DNA of 37,281 nucleotides from Nemertoderma westbladi (lineage: Eukaryota > Xenacoelomorpha > Nemertodermatida > Nemertodermatidae): assembly GCA_032718475.1 (NCBI GenBank), contig JAUCBJ010008745.1, forward strand, positions 1 through 37,281, given 5' to 3'. Below the pieces are notes generated by a model, which saw only the letters and a list, made by a program, of their open reading frames with translations, was not told where the DNA came from and made no database searches. Of the stretch, positions 21,263-32,555 are shown piece after piece (the stretch's first letter is position 1; each line of letters begins with the position of its first letter). The position numbers and the translations under genes were made by a program.

Positions 21263-24200
21263 ACCCTTTCTCCTTCCCTTATTACCCTTTCTCCTTCCCT
21301 TATTACCCTTTCTCCTTCCCTTATTACCCTTTCTCCTTCCCTTATTACCCTTTCTCCTTCCCTTATTACCCTTACTCCTTCCCTTATTATTACCCTTTCT
21401 CCTTCCCTTTTTACCCTTTCTCCTTCCCTTATTACCCTTTCTCCTTCCCTTATTACCCTTTCTCCTTCCCTTATTACCCTTTATCCTCCCCTTATTACCC
21501 TTTATCCTCCCCTTATTTCCCTTTCTCCTTCCCTTATTACCCTTTCTCCTTCCCTTATTACCCTTACTCCTTCCCTTATTATTACCCTTTCTCCTTCCCT
21601 TTTTACCCTTTCTCCTTCCCTTATTACCCTTTATCCTCCCCTTATTACCCTTTCTCCTTCCCTTATTACCCTTTCTCCTCCCCTTATTACCCTTTATCCT
21701 TCCCTTATTACCCTTTCTCCTTCCCTTATTACCCTTTCTCCTTCCCTTATTACCCTTTCTCCTTCCCTTATTACCCTTTCTCCTTCCCTTATTACCCTTA
21801 CTCCTTCCCTTATTATTACCCTTTCTCCTTCCCTTATTACCCTTTCTCCTTCCCTTATTACCCTTTATCCTTCCCTTATTACCCTTTCTCCTTCCCTTAT
21901 TACCCTTTCTCCTTCCCTTATTACCCTTTATCCTCCCCTTATTTCCCTTTCTCCTTCCCTTATTACCCTTTTTCCTTCCTTATTACCCTTTCTCCTTCCC
22001 TTATTACCCTTTCTCCTTCCCTTATTACCCTTTCTCCTTCCCGTATTACCCTTTCTCCTTCCATTATTACCCTTTCACCTTCCCTTATTACCCTTTCTCC
22101 TTCCCTTATTTCCCTTTCTCCTTCCCTTATTACCCTTTCTCCTTCCCTTATTACCCTTTCTCCTTCCCGTATTACCCTTTCTCCTTCCATTATTACCCTT
22201 TCACCTTCCCATATTACCCTTTCTCCTTCCCTTATTACCCTTTATCCTCCCCTTATTTCCCTTTCTCTTTCCCTTATTACCCTTTCTCCTTCCCTTATTA
22301 CCATTTCTCCTTCCCTTATTACCCTTTATCCTTCCCTTATTACCCTTTATCCCCCCTTATTACCCTTACTCCTTCCCTTATTATTACCCTTTCTCCTTCC
22401 CTTTTTACCCTTTCTCCTTCCCTTATTACCCTTTATCCTCCCCTTATTACCCTTTCTCCTTCCCTTATTACCCTTTCTCCTTCCCTTATTACCCTTTCTC
22501 CTTCCCTTATTACCCTTTCTCCTTCCCTTATTACCCTTTCTCCTTCCCTTATTACCCTTTCTCCTTCCCTTATTACCCTTTCTCCTTCCCTTATTACCCT
22601 TTCTCCTTCCCTTATTATTACCATTTCTCCTCCCCTTATTACCCTTTATCCTCCCCTTATTTCCCTTTCTCTTTCCCTTATTACCCTTTCTCCTTCCCTT
22701 ATTACCATTTCTCCTTCCCTTATTACCCTTTATCCTTCCCTTATTACCCTTTCTTCTTCCCTTATTACCCTTTCTCCTTCCCTTATTACCCGTTCTCCTT
22801 CCCTTATTACCATTTCTCCTTCCCTTATTACCATTTCTCCTTCCCTTATTACCCTTTCTCCTTCCCTTATTACCCTTTCTCCTTCCCTTATTACCATTTC
22901 TCCTTCCCTTATTACCCTTTCTCCTTCCCTTATTACCCTTTCTCCTTCCCTTATTACCCTTTCTCCTTCCCTTATTACCCTTTCTCCTTCCCTTATTAAC
23001 CTTTATCCTTCCCTTATTACCCTTTCTCCTTCCCTTATTACCCTTTCTCCTTCCCTTATTACCCTTTATCCTCCCCTTATTACCCTTTCTCCTTCCCTTA
23101 TTACCCTTTCTCCTTCCCTTATTACCCTTTCTCCTTCCCTTTATTACCATTTCTCCTCCCCTTATTACCCTTTCTCCTTCCCTTATTAACCTTTCTCCTT
23201 CCCTTATTACCATTTCTCCTTCCCTTATTACCCTTTCTCCTTCCCTTATTACCCTTTCTCCTTCCCTTATTACCCTTTCTCCTTCCCTTATTACCCTTTC
23301 TCCTTCCCTTATTAACCTTTATCCTTCCCTTATTACCCTTTCTCCTTCCCTTATTACCCTTTCTCCTTCCCTTATTACCCTTTATCCTCCCCTTATTACC
23401 CTTTCTCCTTCCCTTATTACCCTTTCTCCTTCCCTTATTACCCTTTCTCCTTCCCTTATTACCCTTTCTCCTTCCCTTATTACCCTTTCTCCTTCCCTTA
23501 TTACCCTTTCTCCTTCCCTTATTACCCTTTCTCCTTCCCTTATTACCCTTTCTCCTTCCCTTATTATTACCATTTCTCCTCCCCTTATTACCCTTTCTCC
23601 TTCCCTTATTACCCTTTCTCCTTCCCTTATTACCCTTTATCCTTCCCTTATTAACCTTTCTCCTTCCCTTATTAACCTTTATCCTCCCCTTATTTCCCTT
23701 TCTCCTTCCCTTATTACCCTTTCTCCTTCCCTTATTACCCTTACTCCTTCCCTTATTATTACCATTTCTCCTCCCATTATTACCCTTTATCCTCCCCTTA
23801 TTTCCCTTTCTCCTTCCCTTATTACCCTTTCTCCTTCCCTTATTACCATTTCTCCTTCCCTTATTACCCTTTCTCCGTCCCTTATTACCCTTTCTCCTTC
23901 CCTTATTACCGTTTCTCCTTCCCTTATTACCCTTTCTCCTTCCCTTATTACCCTTTCTCCTTCCCTTATTAACCTTTCTCCTTCCCTTATTAACCTTTAT
24001 CCTTCCCTTATTAACCTTTCTCCTTCCCTTATTAACCTTTATCCTCCCCTTATTTCCCTTTCTCCTTCCCTTATTACCCTTTCTCCTTCCCTTATTACCC
24101 TTACTCCTTCCCTTATTATTACCATTTCTCCTCCCATTATTACCCTTTATCCTCCCCTTATTTCCCTTTCTCCTTCCCTTATTACCCTTTCTCCTTCCCT

Positions 24201-27200
24201 TATTACCCTTTATCCTTCCCTTATTACCGTTTCTCCTTCCCTTATTACCCTTTCTCCTTCCCTTATTACCCTTTCTCCTTCCCTTATTAACCTTTCTCCT
24301 TCCCTTATTAACCTTTATCCTTCCCTTATTAACCTTTCTCCTTCCCTTATTAACCTTTATCCTCCCCTTATTTCCCTTTCTCCTTCCCTTTTTACCATTT
24401 CTCCTTCCCTTATTTCCCTTTCACCCCCCGTTTTACCCTTTATCCTCCCCTTTTTACCCTTTATCATTCCCTTATTACCCTTTCTCCTTCCCTTATTACC
24501 CTTTCTCCTTCCCTTATTACCCTTTCTCCTTCCCTTATTACCATTTCTCCTTCCCTTATTACTCTTTCTCCTTCCCTTATTAACCTTTATCCTCCCCTTA
24601 TTTCCCTTTCTCCTTCCCTTATTACCCTTTCTCCTTCCCTTATTACCCTTACTCCTTCCCTTATTATTACCCTTTCTCCTTCCCTTATTACCCTTTATCC
24701 TCCCCTTATTTCCCTTTCTCCTTCCCTTATTACCCTTTCTCCTTCCCTTATTACCCTTACTCCTTCCCTTATTATTACCATTTCTCCTCCCATTATTACC
24801 CTTTATCCTCCCCTTATTTCCCTTTCTCCTTCCCTTATTACCCTTTCTCCTTCCCTTATTACCATTTCTCCTTCCCTTATTACCCTTTCTCCTTCCCTTA
24901 TTACCCTTTATCCCCCCTTATTACCCTTTCTCCTTCCCTTATTACCCTTTCTCCTTCCCTTATTACCCTTTCTCCGTCCCTTATTACCCTTTCTCCTTCC
25001 CTTATTACCCTTTCTCCTTCCCTTATTACCCTTTATCCCCCCTTATTACCCTTTCTCCTTCCCTTATTACCATTTCTCCTTCCCTTATTACCCTTTCTCC
25101 TTCCCTTATTACCCTTTATCCCCCCTTATTACCCTTTCTCCTTCCCTTATTACCCTTTCTCCTTCCCTTATTACCCTTTCTCCGTCCCTTATTACCCTTT
25201 CTCCTTCCCTTATTAACCTTTCTCCTTCCCTTATTACCATTTATCCTTCCCTTATTACCCTTTCTCCTTCCCTTATTACCCTTTCTCCTTCCCTTATTAC
25301 CCTTTCTCCTTCCCTTATTACCCTTTCTCCTTCCCTTATTAACCTTTATCCTTCCCTTATTACCCTTTCTCCTTCCCTTATTACCCTTTCTCCTTCCCTT
25401 ATTACCCTTTATCCTCCCCTTATTACCCTTTCTCCTTCCCTTATTACCCTTTCTCCTTCCCTTATTACCCTTTCTCCTTCCCTTATTACCCTTTCTCCTT
25501 CCCTTATTACCCTTTCTCCTTCCCTTATTACCCTTTCTCCTTCCCTTATTACCCTTTCTCCTTCCCTTATTACCCTTTCTCCTTCCCTTATTATTACCAT
25601 TTCTCCTCCCCTTATTACCCTTTCTCCTTCCCTTATTACCCTTTCTCCTTCCCTTATTACCCTTTATCCTTCCCTTATTAACCTTTCTCCTTCCCTTATT
25701 AACCTTTATCCTCCCCTTATTTCCCTTTCTCCTTCCCTTATTACCCTTTCTCCTTCCCTTATTACCCTTACTCCTTCCCTTATTATTACCATTTCTCCTC
25801 CCATTATTACCCTTTATCCTCCCCTTATTTCCCTTTCTCCTTCCCTTATTACCCTTTCTCCTTCCCTTATTACCATTTCTCCTTCCCTTATTACCCTTTC
25901 TCCGTCCCTTATTACCCTTTCTCCTTCCCTTATTACCGTTTCTCCTTCCCTTATTACCCTTTCTCCTTCCCTTATTACCCTTTCTCCTTCCCTTATTAAC
26001 CTTTCTCCTTCCCTTATTAACCTTTATCCTTCCCTTATTAACCTTTCTCCTTCCCTTATTAACCTTTATCCTCCCCTTATTTCCCTTTCTCCTTCCCTTA
26101 TTACCCTTTCTCCTTCCCTTATTACCCTTACTCCTTCCCTTATTATTACCATTTCTCCTCCCATTATTACCCTTTATCCTCCCCTTATTTCCCTTTCTCC
26201 TTCCCTTATTACCCTTTCTCCTTCCCTTATTACCCTTTATCCTTCCCTTATTACCGTTTCTCCTTCCCTTATTACCCTTTCTCCTTCCCTTATTACCCTT
26301 TCTCCTTCCCTTATTAACCTTTCTCCTTCCCTTATTAACCTTTATCCTTCCCTTATTAACCTTTCTCCTTCCCTTATTAACCTTTATCCTCCCCTTATTT
26401 CCCTTTCTCCTTCCCTTTTTACCATTTCTCCTTCCCTTATTTCCCTTTCACCCCCCGTTTTACCCTTTATCCTCCCCTTTTTACCCTTTATCATTCCCTT
26501 ATTACCCTTTCTCCTTCCCTTATTACCCTTTCTCCTTCCCTTATTATCCTTTCTCCTTCCCTTATTACCATTTCTCCTTCCCTTATTACTCTTTCTCCTT
26601 CCCTTATTAACCTTTATCCTCCCCTTATTTCCCTTTCTCCTTCCCTTATTACCCTTTCTCCTTCCCTTATTACCCTTACTCCTTCCCTTATTATTACCCT
26701 TTCTCCTTCCCTTATTACCCTTTATCCTCCCCTTATTTCCCTTTCTCCTTCCCTTATTACCCTTTCTCCTTCCCTTATTACCCTTACTCCTTCCCTTATT
26801 ATTACCATTTCTCCTCCCATTATTACCCTTTATCCTCCCCTTATTTCCCTTTCTCCTTCCCTTATTACCCTTTCTCCTTCCCTTATTACCATTTCTCCTT
26901 CCCTTATTACCCTTTCTCCTTCCCTTATTACCCTTTATCCCCCCTTATTACCCTTTCTCCTTCCCTTATTACCCTTTCTCCTTCCCTTATTACCCTTTCT
27001 CCGTCCCTTATTACCCTTTCTCCGTCCCTTATTACCCTTTCTCCTTCCCGTATTACCCTTTCTCCTCCCCTTATTACCCTTTCTCCTTCCCTTATTAACC
27101 TTTCTCCTTCCCTTATTAACCTTTATCCTTCCCTTATTAACCTTTCTCCTTCCCTTATTAACCTTTATCCTCCCCTTATTTCCCTTTCTCCTTCCCTTAT

Positions 27201-29057
27201 TACCCTTTATCCCCCCTTATTACCCTTTCTCCTTCCCTTATTACCCTTTCTCCTTCCCTTATTACCCTTTCTCCGTCCCTTATTACCCTTTCTCCGTCCC
27301 TTATTACCCTTTCTCCTTCCCGTATTACCCTTTCTCCTCCCCTTATTACCCTTTCTCCTCCCCTTATTACCCTTTCTCCTTCCCTTATTACCCTTACTCC
27401 TTCCCTTATTATTACCATTTCTCCTCCCATTATTACCCTTTATCCTCCCCTTATTTCCCTTTCTCCTTCCCTTATTACCCTTTCTCCTTCCCTTATTACC
27501 CTTACTCCTTCCCTTATTACCCTTTCTTCTTCCCTTATTACCCTTTCTCCTTCCCTTATTACCCTTTCTCCTCCCCTTATTACCCTTTCTCCTCCCCTTA
27601 TTACCCTTTATCCTTCCCTTATTACCCTTTCTCCTTCCCTTATTACCCTTTCTCCTTCCCTTATTACCCTTTCTCCTTCCCTTATTTCCCTTTCTCCTCC
27701 CCTTATTTCCCTTTCTCCTTCCCTTATTACTCTTTCTCCTTCCCTTATTTCCCTTTCTCCTTCCCTTATTACCCTTTCTCCTTCCCTTATTACTCTTTCT
27801 CCTTCCCTTATTACCCTTTCTCCTTCCATTATTACCCTTTCTCCTTCCCTTATTACCATTTCTCCTTCCCTTATTACCCTTTCTCCTTCCCTTATTACCC
27901 TTTCTCCTTACCTTATTACCCTTTCTCCTTCCCTTATTTCCCTTTCTCCTTCCCTTATTACCCTTTCTCCTTCCCTTATTTCCCTTTCTCCTTCCCTTAT
28001 TACCCTTTCTCCTTCCCTTATTACCCTTTCTCCTTCCCTTATTACTCTTTCTCCTTCCCTTATTACCCTTTCTCCTTCCATTATTACCCTTTCTCCTTCC
28101 CTTATTACCATTTCTCCTTCCCTTATTACCCTTTCTCCTTCCCTTATTACCCTTTCTCCTTCCCGTATTACCCTTTCTCCTTCCATTATTACCCTTTCTC
28201 CTCCCCTTATTACCCTTTCTCCTTCCCTTATTTCCCTTTCTCCTCCCCTTATTACCCTTTCTCCTTCCCTTATTACCCTTTATCCTCCCCTTATTACCCT
28301 TTCTCCTTCCATTATTACCCTTTCTCCTTCCCTTATTACCCTTTCTCCTTCCCCTTATTACCCTTTCTCCTTCCCTTATTACCCTTTATCCCCCCTTATT
28401 ACCCTTTTTCCTTCCCTTATTACCCTTTCTCCTCCCCTTATTACCCTTTCTCCTTCCCTTATTACCCTTTCTCCTTCCCGTATTACCCTTTCTCCTTCCC
28501 TTATTACCCTTTATCCTCCCCTTATTACCCTTTATCCTTCCCTTATTACCCTTTCTCCTTCCCTTATTACCCTTTCTCCTTCCCTTATTACCCTTTATCC
28601 TCCCCTTATTACCCTTTTTCCTTCCCTTATTACCATTTCTCCTCCCCTTATTACCCTTTATCCCCCCCCTTATTTCCCTTTCTCCTTCCCTTATTACCAT
28701 TTCTCCTTCCCTTATTACCCTTTCTCCTTCCCGTATTACCCTTTCTCCTTCCATTATTACCCTTTCTCCTTCCCTTATTACCCTTTCTCCTTCCCTTATT
28801 ACCCTTTATCCTCCCCTTATTACCCTTTCTCCTTCCATTATTACCCTTTCTCCTTCCCTTATTACCCTTTCTCCTTCCCCTTATTACCCTTTCTCCTTCC
28901 CTTATTACCCTTTATCCCCCCTTATTACCCTTTCTCCTTCCCTTATTACCCTTTCTCCTTCCCTTATTACCCTTTCTCCTCCCCTTATTACCCTTTCTCC
29001 TTCCCTTATTACCCTTTCTCCTTCCCTTTGTACCCTTTCTCCTTCCCGTATTACCCT
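21250..29057 (+). repeat. 21-bp pyrimidine-rich satellite, block B (about 370 units)
   Basis: This is the same unit and phase family as block A, resuming after the retrotransposon with TCCTTCCCTTATTACCC. It carries additional variant units: CTCCGTCCC, CCCGTATTACC, CCATTATTACC and TTTATCCCCCC. It shows clear higher-order duplication, for example a 2,027-bp period between about 23160 and 27010. No gene lies inside; open frames on either strand are repeat artefacts. The block continues almost to the next KATNAL2 exon. Confidence 0.97.
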
Positions 29058-29189
29058 TTCACCTCCCCTTATTGCCTTTTACCTCCCCTTTTGGCCTTTT
29101 CCCCTCCTCTTTTGGCCTTTTCACCTCCTCCTTTGGCCTTTTCACCTCACCTTTTTGCCTTTTCACCTCACTTTATTGCCTTTTCACCA
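29058..29189 (+). repeat. Diverged right edge of the satellite
   Basis: About six degenerate units of roughly 20-21 bp centred on TTTGGCCTTTTCACCTCC, derived from or ancestral to the main unit but with GG pairs it lacks. Divergent edge units are expected when unequal exchange homogenises only the array interior. The edge lies 37 bp from the 3' splice site. Confidence 0.8.
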
Positions 29190-29226
29190 GAATAGATGTG
29201 ATGATCTCCGTTATATTCATGTATAG

Positions 29227-29514
29227 GGTAACTTTCGGAGAAACACAGGTCTGCCGTCTCTCAATAGACCAAACAGTGGTGACCCAAGCCGTCGCTCAGC
29301 GGGAGACAGTGGAGATTCAAAGAAGTCCGGCCCTGTTGGTTCCGTTAGACAGTCCGTGAGTAGCGGACCGATGGTGCCCAGTGGAGTTCGACGCCAGTCC
29401 ATGAGGACAGGCGGTTCGGAGAGTGGGACAACAGCTGGGAAACCAGTAGTGGTGAGATCAGCTGATAATAGCGGAGAGAGACAGGATGGAGGGTTGGCGG
29501 TGGAGGGAGCTCAG
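29227..29514 (+). CDS. KATNAL2: KATNAL2 linker exon (Ser/Gly/Arg-rich)
   Basis: Chosen by phase: acceptor TTCATGTATAG then GGT AAC TTT CGG in phase 0, matching the phase-0 end of the previous exon. The 96 codons give GNFRRNTGLPSLNRPN, then a Ser/Gly/Arg-rich stretch (SRRSAGDSGDSKKSG), ending GLAVEGAQ. This resembles the poorly conserved linker between the N-terminal region and the AAA domain in vertebrate KATNAL2 (NLPKINQQRP..KTGDTKS). The assigned donor is GTTGGT at 29515; a competing GTGAGA at 29452 is also in phase 0 and would shorten the exon by 63 bp. A second open frame over the same DNA is rejected because its phase does not fit. Confidence 0.8.
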
Positions 29515-29638
29515 GTTGGTTAAAGGGACAGGATGTTGGATCGATGTGGATGGGTGGTCCTATGATTAGTTACAGACAGCCCTACGGCAGTGCTGTATTT
29601 AACTGCCTGATAATGCGAGTTTTGTTTTACTGTTTATA
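29515..29638 (+). other. Unique 5' part of the next KATNAL2 intron
   Basis: Contains the putative donor and about 120 bp of unique sequence before the 43-bp minisatellite begins. Confidence 0.6.
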
Positions 29639-32355
29639 TGCAGTCTTTTGGCGTTTTGGTGGTGTTGTTCTATGACAGTGTTGTTTTTAGGTGCAGCAGT
29701 CTTTGGAGTGTTGTTCTATGCATTACAGTGTTGTTTTTAGGTGCAGTCTTTGGAGTGTTGTTCTATGACAGTGTTGTTTTTAGGTGCAGTCTTTGGAGTG
29801 TTGTTCTATGACAGTGTTGTTTTTAGGTGCAGTCTTTGGAGTGTTGTTCTATGACAGTGTTGTTTTTAGGTGCATTCTTTGGAGTGTTGTTCTATGCATG
29901 ACAGTGTTGTTTTTAGGTGCAGTCTTTGGAGTGTTGTTTTATCACAGTGTTGTTTTTAGGTGCAGTCTTTGGAGTGTTGTTATATGACAGTGTTGTTTTT
30001 AGGTGCAGTCTTTGGAGTGTTGTTCTATGCATGGCAGTGTTGTTTTTAGGTGCAGTCTTTGGAATGTTGTTCTATGACAGTGTTGTTTTTAGGTGCAGTC
30101 TTTGGAGTGTTGTTCTATGACAGTGTTGTTTTAAGGTGCAGTCTTTGGAGTGTTGTTCTAGTTCTATGACAGTGTTGTTTTTAGGTGCAGTCTTTGGAGT
30201 GTTGTTCTATGACAGTGTTGTTTTTAGGTGCAGTCTTTGGAGTGTTGTTCTATGCATGGCAGTGTTGTTTTTAGGTGCAGTCTTTGGAGTGTTGTTCTAT
30301 GCATGGCAGTGTTGTTTTAGGTGCAGTCTTTGGGGTGTTGTTCTATGACAGTGTTGTTTTTAGGTGCAGTCTTTGGAGTGTTGTTCTATGCATGGCAGTG
30401 TTGTTTTTAGGTGCAGTCTTTGGAGTGTTGTTCTATGCATGGCAGTGTTGTTTTTAGGTGCAGTCTTTGGAGTGTTGTTCTATGACAGTGTTGTTTTTAG
30501 GTGCAGTCTTTGGAGTGTTGTTCTATGAGAGTGTTGTTTTTAGGTGCAGTCTTTGGAGTGTTGTTCTATGACAGTGTTGTTTTTAGGTGCAGTCTTTGGA
30601 GTGTTGTTCTATGACAGTGTTGTTTTTAGGTGCAGTCTTTGGAGTTTTGTTCTATGACAGTGTTGTTTTTAGGTGCAGTCTTTGGAGTGTTGTTCTATGA
30701 CAGTGTTGTTTTTAGGTGCAGTCTTTGAAGTGTTGTTCTATGACAGTGTTGTTTTTAGGTGCAGTTTTTGGAGTGTTGTTCTATGACAATGTTGTTTTTA
30801 GGTGCAGTCTTTGGAGTGTTGTTCTATGACAGTGTTGTTTTTAGGTGCAGTCTTTGGAATGTTGTTCTATGACAGTGTTGTTTTTAGGTGCAGTCTTTGG
30901 AGTGTTGTTCTATGACAGTGTTGTTTTTAGGTGCAGTCTTTGGAGTGTTGTTCTATGACAGTGTTGTTTTTAGGTGCAGTCTTTGGAGTGTTGTTCTATG
31001 ACAGTGTTGTTTTTAGGTGCAGTCTTTGAAGTGTTGTTCTATGACAGTGTTGTTTTTAGGTGCAGTCTTTGGAGTGTTGTTCTATGACAGTGTTGTTTTT
31101 AGGTGCAGTCTTTGGAGTGTTGTTCTATGACAGTGTTGTTTTTAGGTGCAGTCTTTGGAGTATTGTTCTATGACAGTGTTGTTTTTAGGTGCAGTCTTTG
31201 GAGTGTTGTTCTATGACAGTGTTGTTTTTAGGTGCAGTATTTGGAGTGTTGTTCTATGACAGTGTTGTTTTTAGGTGCAGTCTTTGGAATGTTGTTCTAT
31301 GACAGTGTTGTTTTTAGGTGCAGTCTTTGGAGTGTTGTTCTATGACAGTGTTGTTTTTAGGTGCAGTCTTTGGAGTGTTGTTCTATGACAGTGTTGTTTT
31401 TAGGTGCAGTCTTTGGAGTGTTGTTCTATGACAGTGTTGTTTTTAGGTGCAGTCTTTGAAGTGTTGTTCTATGACAGTGTTGTTTTTAGGTGCAGTCTTT
31501 GGAGTGTTGTTCTATGACAGTGTTGTTTTTAGGTGCAGTCTTTGGAGTGTTGTTCTACGACAGTGTTGTTTTTAGGTGCAGTCTTTGGAGTGTTGCTCTA
31601 TGACAGTGTTGTTTTTAAGTGCAGTATTTGGAGTGTTGTTCTATGGCAGTGTTGTTTTTAGGTGCAGTATTTGGAGTGTTGTTCTATGACAGTGTTGTTT
31701 TTAGGTGCAGTCTTTGGAGTGTTGTTCTATGACAGTGTTGTTTTTAGGTGCAGTCTTTGAAGTGTTGTTCTATGAAAGTGTTGTTTTTAGGTGCAGTCTT
31801 TGGAGTGTTGTTCTATGACAGTGTTGTTTTTAGGTGCAGTCTTTGGAGTGTTGTTCTATGACAGTGTTGTTTTTAGGTGCAGTCTTTGGAGTGTTGCTCT
31901 ATGACAGTGTTGTTTTTAGGTGCAGTATTTGGAGTGTTGTTCTATGACAGTGTTGTTTTTAGGTGCAGTATTTGGAGTGTTGTTCTATGACAGTGTTGTT
32001 TTTAGGTGCAGTCTTTGGAGTGTTGTTCTATGACAGTGTTGTTTTTAGGTGCAGTGTTTGGAGTGTTGTTCTATGACAGTGTTGTTTTTAGGTGCAGTCT
32101 TTGGAGTGTTGTTCTATGACAGTGTTGTTTTTAGGTGCAGTCTTTGGAGTGTTGTTCTATGACAGTGTTGTTTTTAGGTGCAGTGTTTGGAGTGTTGTTC
32201 TATGACAGTGTTGTTTTTAGGTGCAGTGTTTGGAGTGTTGTTCTATGACAGTGTTGTTTTTAGGTGCAGTCTTTGGAGTGTTGTTCTATGACAGTGTTGT
32301 TTTTAGGTGCAGTATTTGGAGTGTTGTTCTATGACAGTGTTGTTTTTAGGTGCAG
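29639..32355 (+). repeat. 43-bp minisatellite, about 60 copies, filling the intron
   Basis: The unit is GTGCAGTCTTTGGAGTGTTG followed by TTCTATGACAGTGTTGTTTT and TAG. Early copies include a 47-bp variant with CTATGCATGGCAG in place of CTATGACAG; later copies are very uniform. The first copy (about 29639-29690) is diverged. Every unit ends TGTTGTTTTTAG and begins GTGCAG, which is exactly the sequence at the intron-exon junction at 32349/32350, so each unit carries a copy of the intron's 3' splice site. Because 43 is not a multiple of three, the open frames seen across it cannot be a periodic protein and close after two to three units. Confidence 0.96.
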
Positions 32356-32555
32356 ACTCCCGGAACGAGTAATCTAGTGAAACAAAGGATTCCCCCGGCG
32401 GGGCCGATTATCGATTACAGATCGATTATTAAAGACGCCATCTATGGCGACGGTCAGGCATTGAATCCCAACGCTAGCGAACGGATAATGAAACCGCTGG
32501 GGGCGCTATCTGGTTACAGTTCCGAGATGAGGGACCTAGCCAGCGTCGTATCCAG
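32350..32555 (+). CDS. KATNAL2: KATNAL2 exon leading into the AAA domain
   Basis: After the TTTTTAG acceptor the phase-0 frame reads VQTPGTSNLVKQRIPPAGPI, then IDYRSIIKDAIYG, NPNASERIMKPLGAL and SEMRDLASVVSR. It aligns clearly with vertebrate KATNAL2 IIDFQGLLTDAIKG, DPSERLLKPLSAF and SEMRELAAVVSR. A second AG six bases downstream (GTGCAG, ending 32355) would remove Val-Gln and keep frame, so a tandem acceptor is possible. The donor is AG/GTATGAG in phase 2. The first six bases of the exon are shared with the intronic minisatellite unit. It precedes the nucleotide-binding core. Confidence 0.93.

Noticed and set aside
22347-23213. Antisense Arg/Lys/Gly- or Glu-rich heptad proteins (KGRRKGN, REGERVI)
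   Set aside because: Same satellite read on the other strand. Two of the three reverse frames are open by composition alone.
9811-29057. Interstitial telomere sequence
   Set aside because: CCCTTATTACCC resembles the telomeric CCCTAA repeat only superficially. The period is 21 bp, not 6, and no CCCTAA runs are present.
29072-29359. 95-residue frame overlapping the KATNAL2 linker exon
   Set aside because: It starts in the diverged satellite edge and its frame does not match the phase-0 splice junctions. The alternative frame resembles the known KATNAL2 linker.
29784-30457. Short Cys/Val/Leu-rich open frames (QSLECCSMTVLFLG)
   Set aside because: They are products of the 43-bp minisatellite, whose length is not a multiple of three, so each frame closes after a few units.
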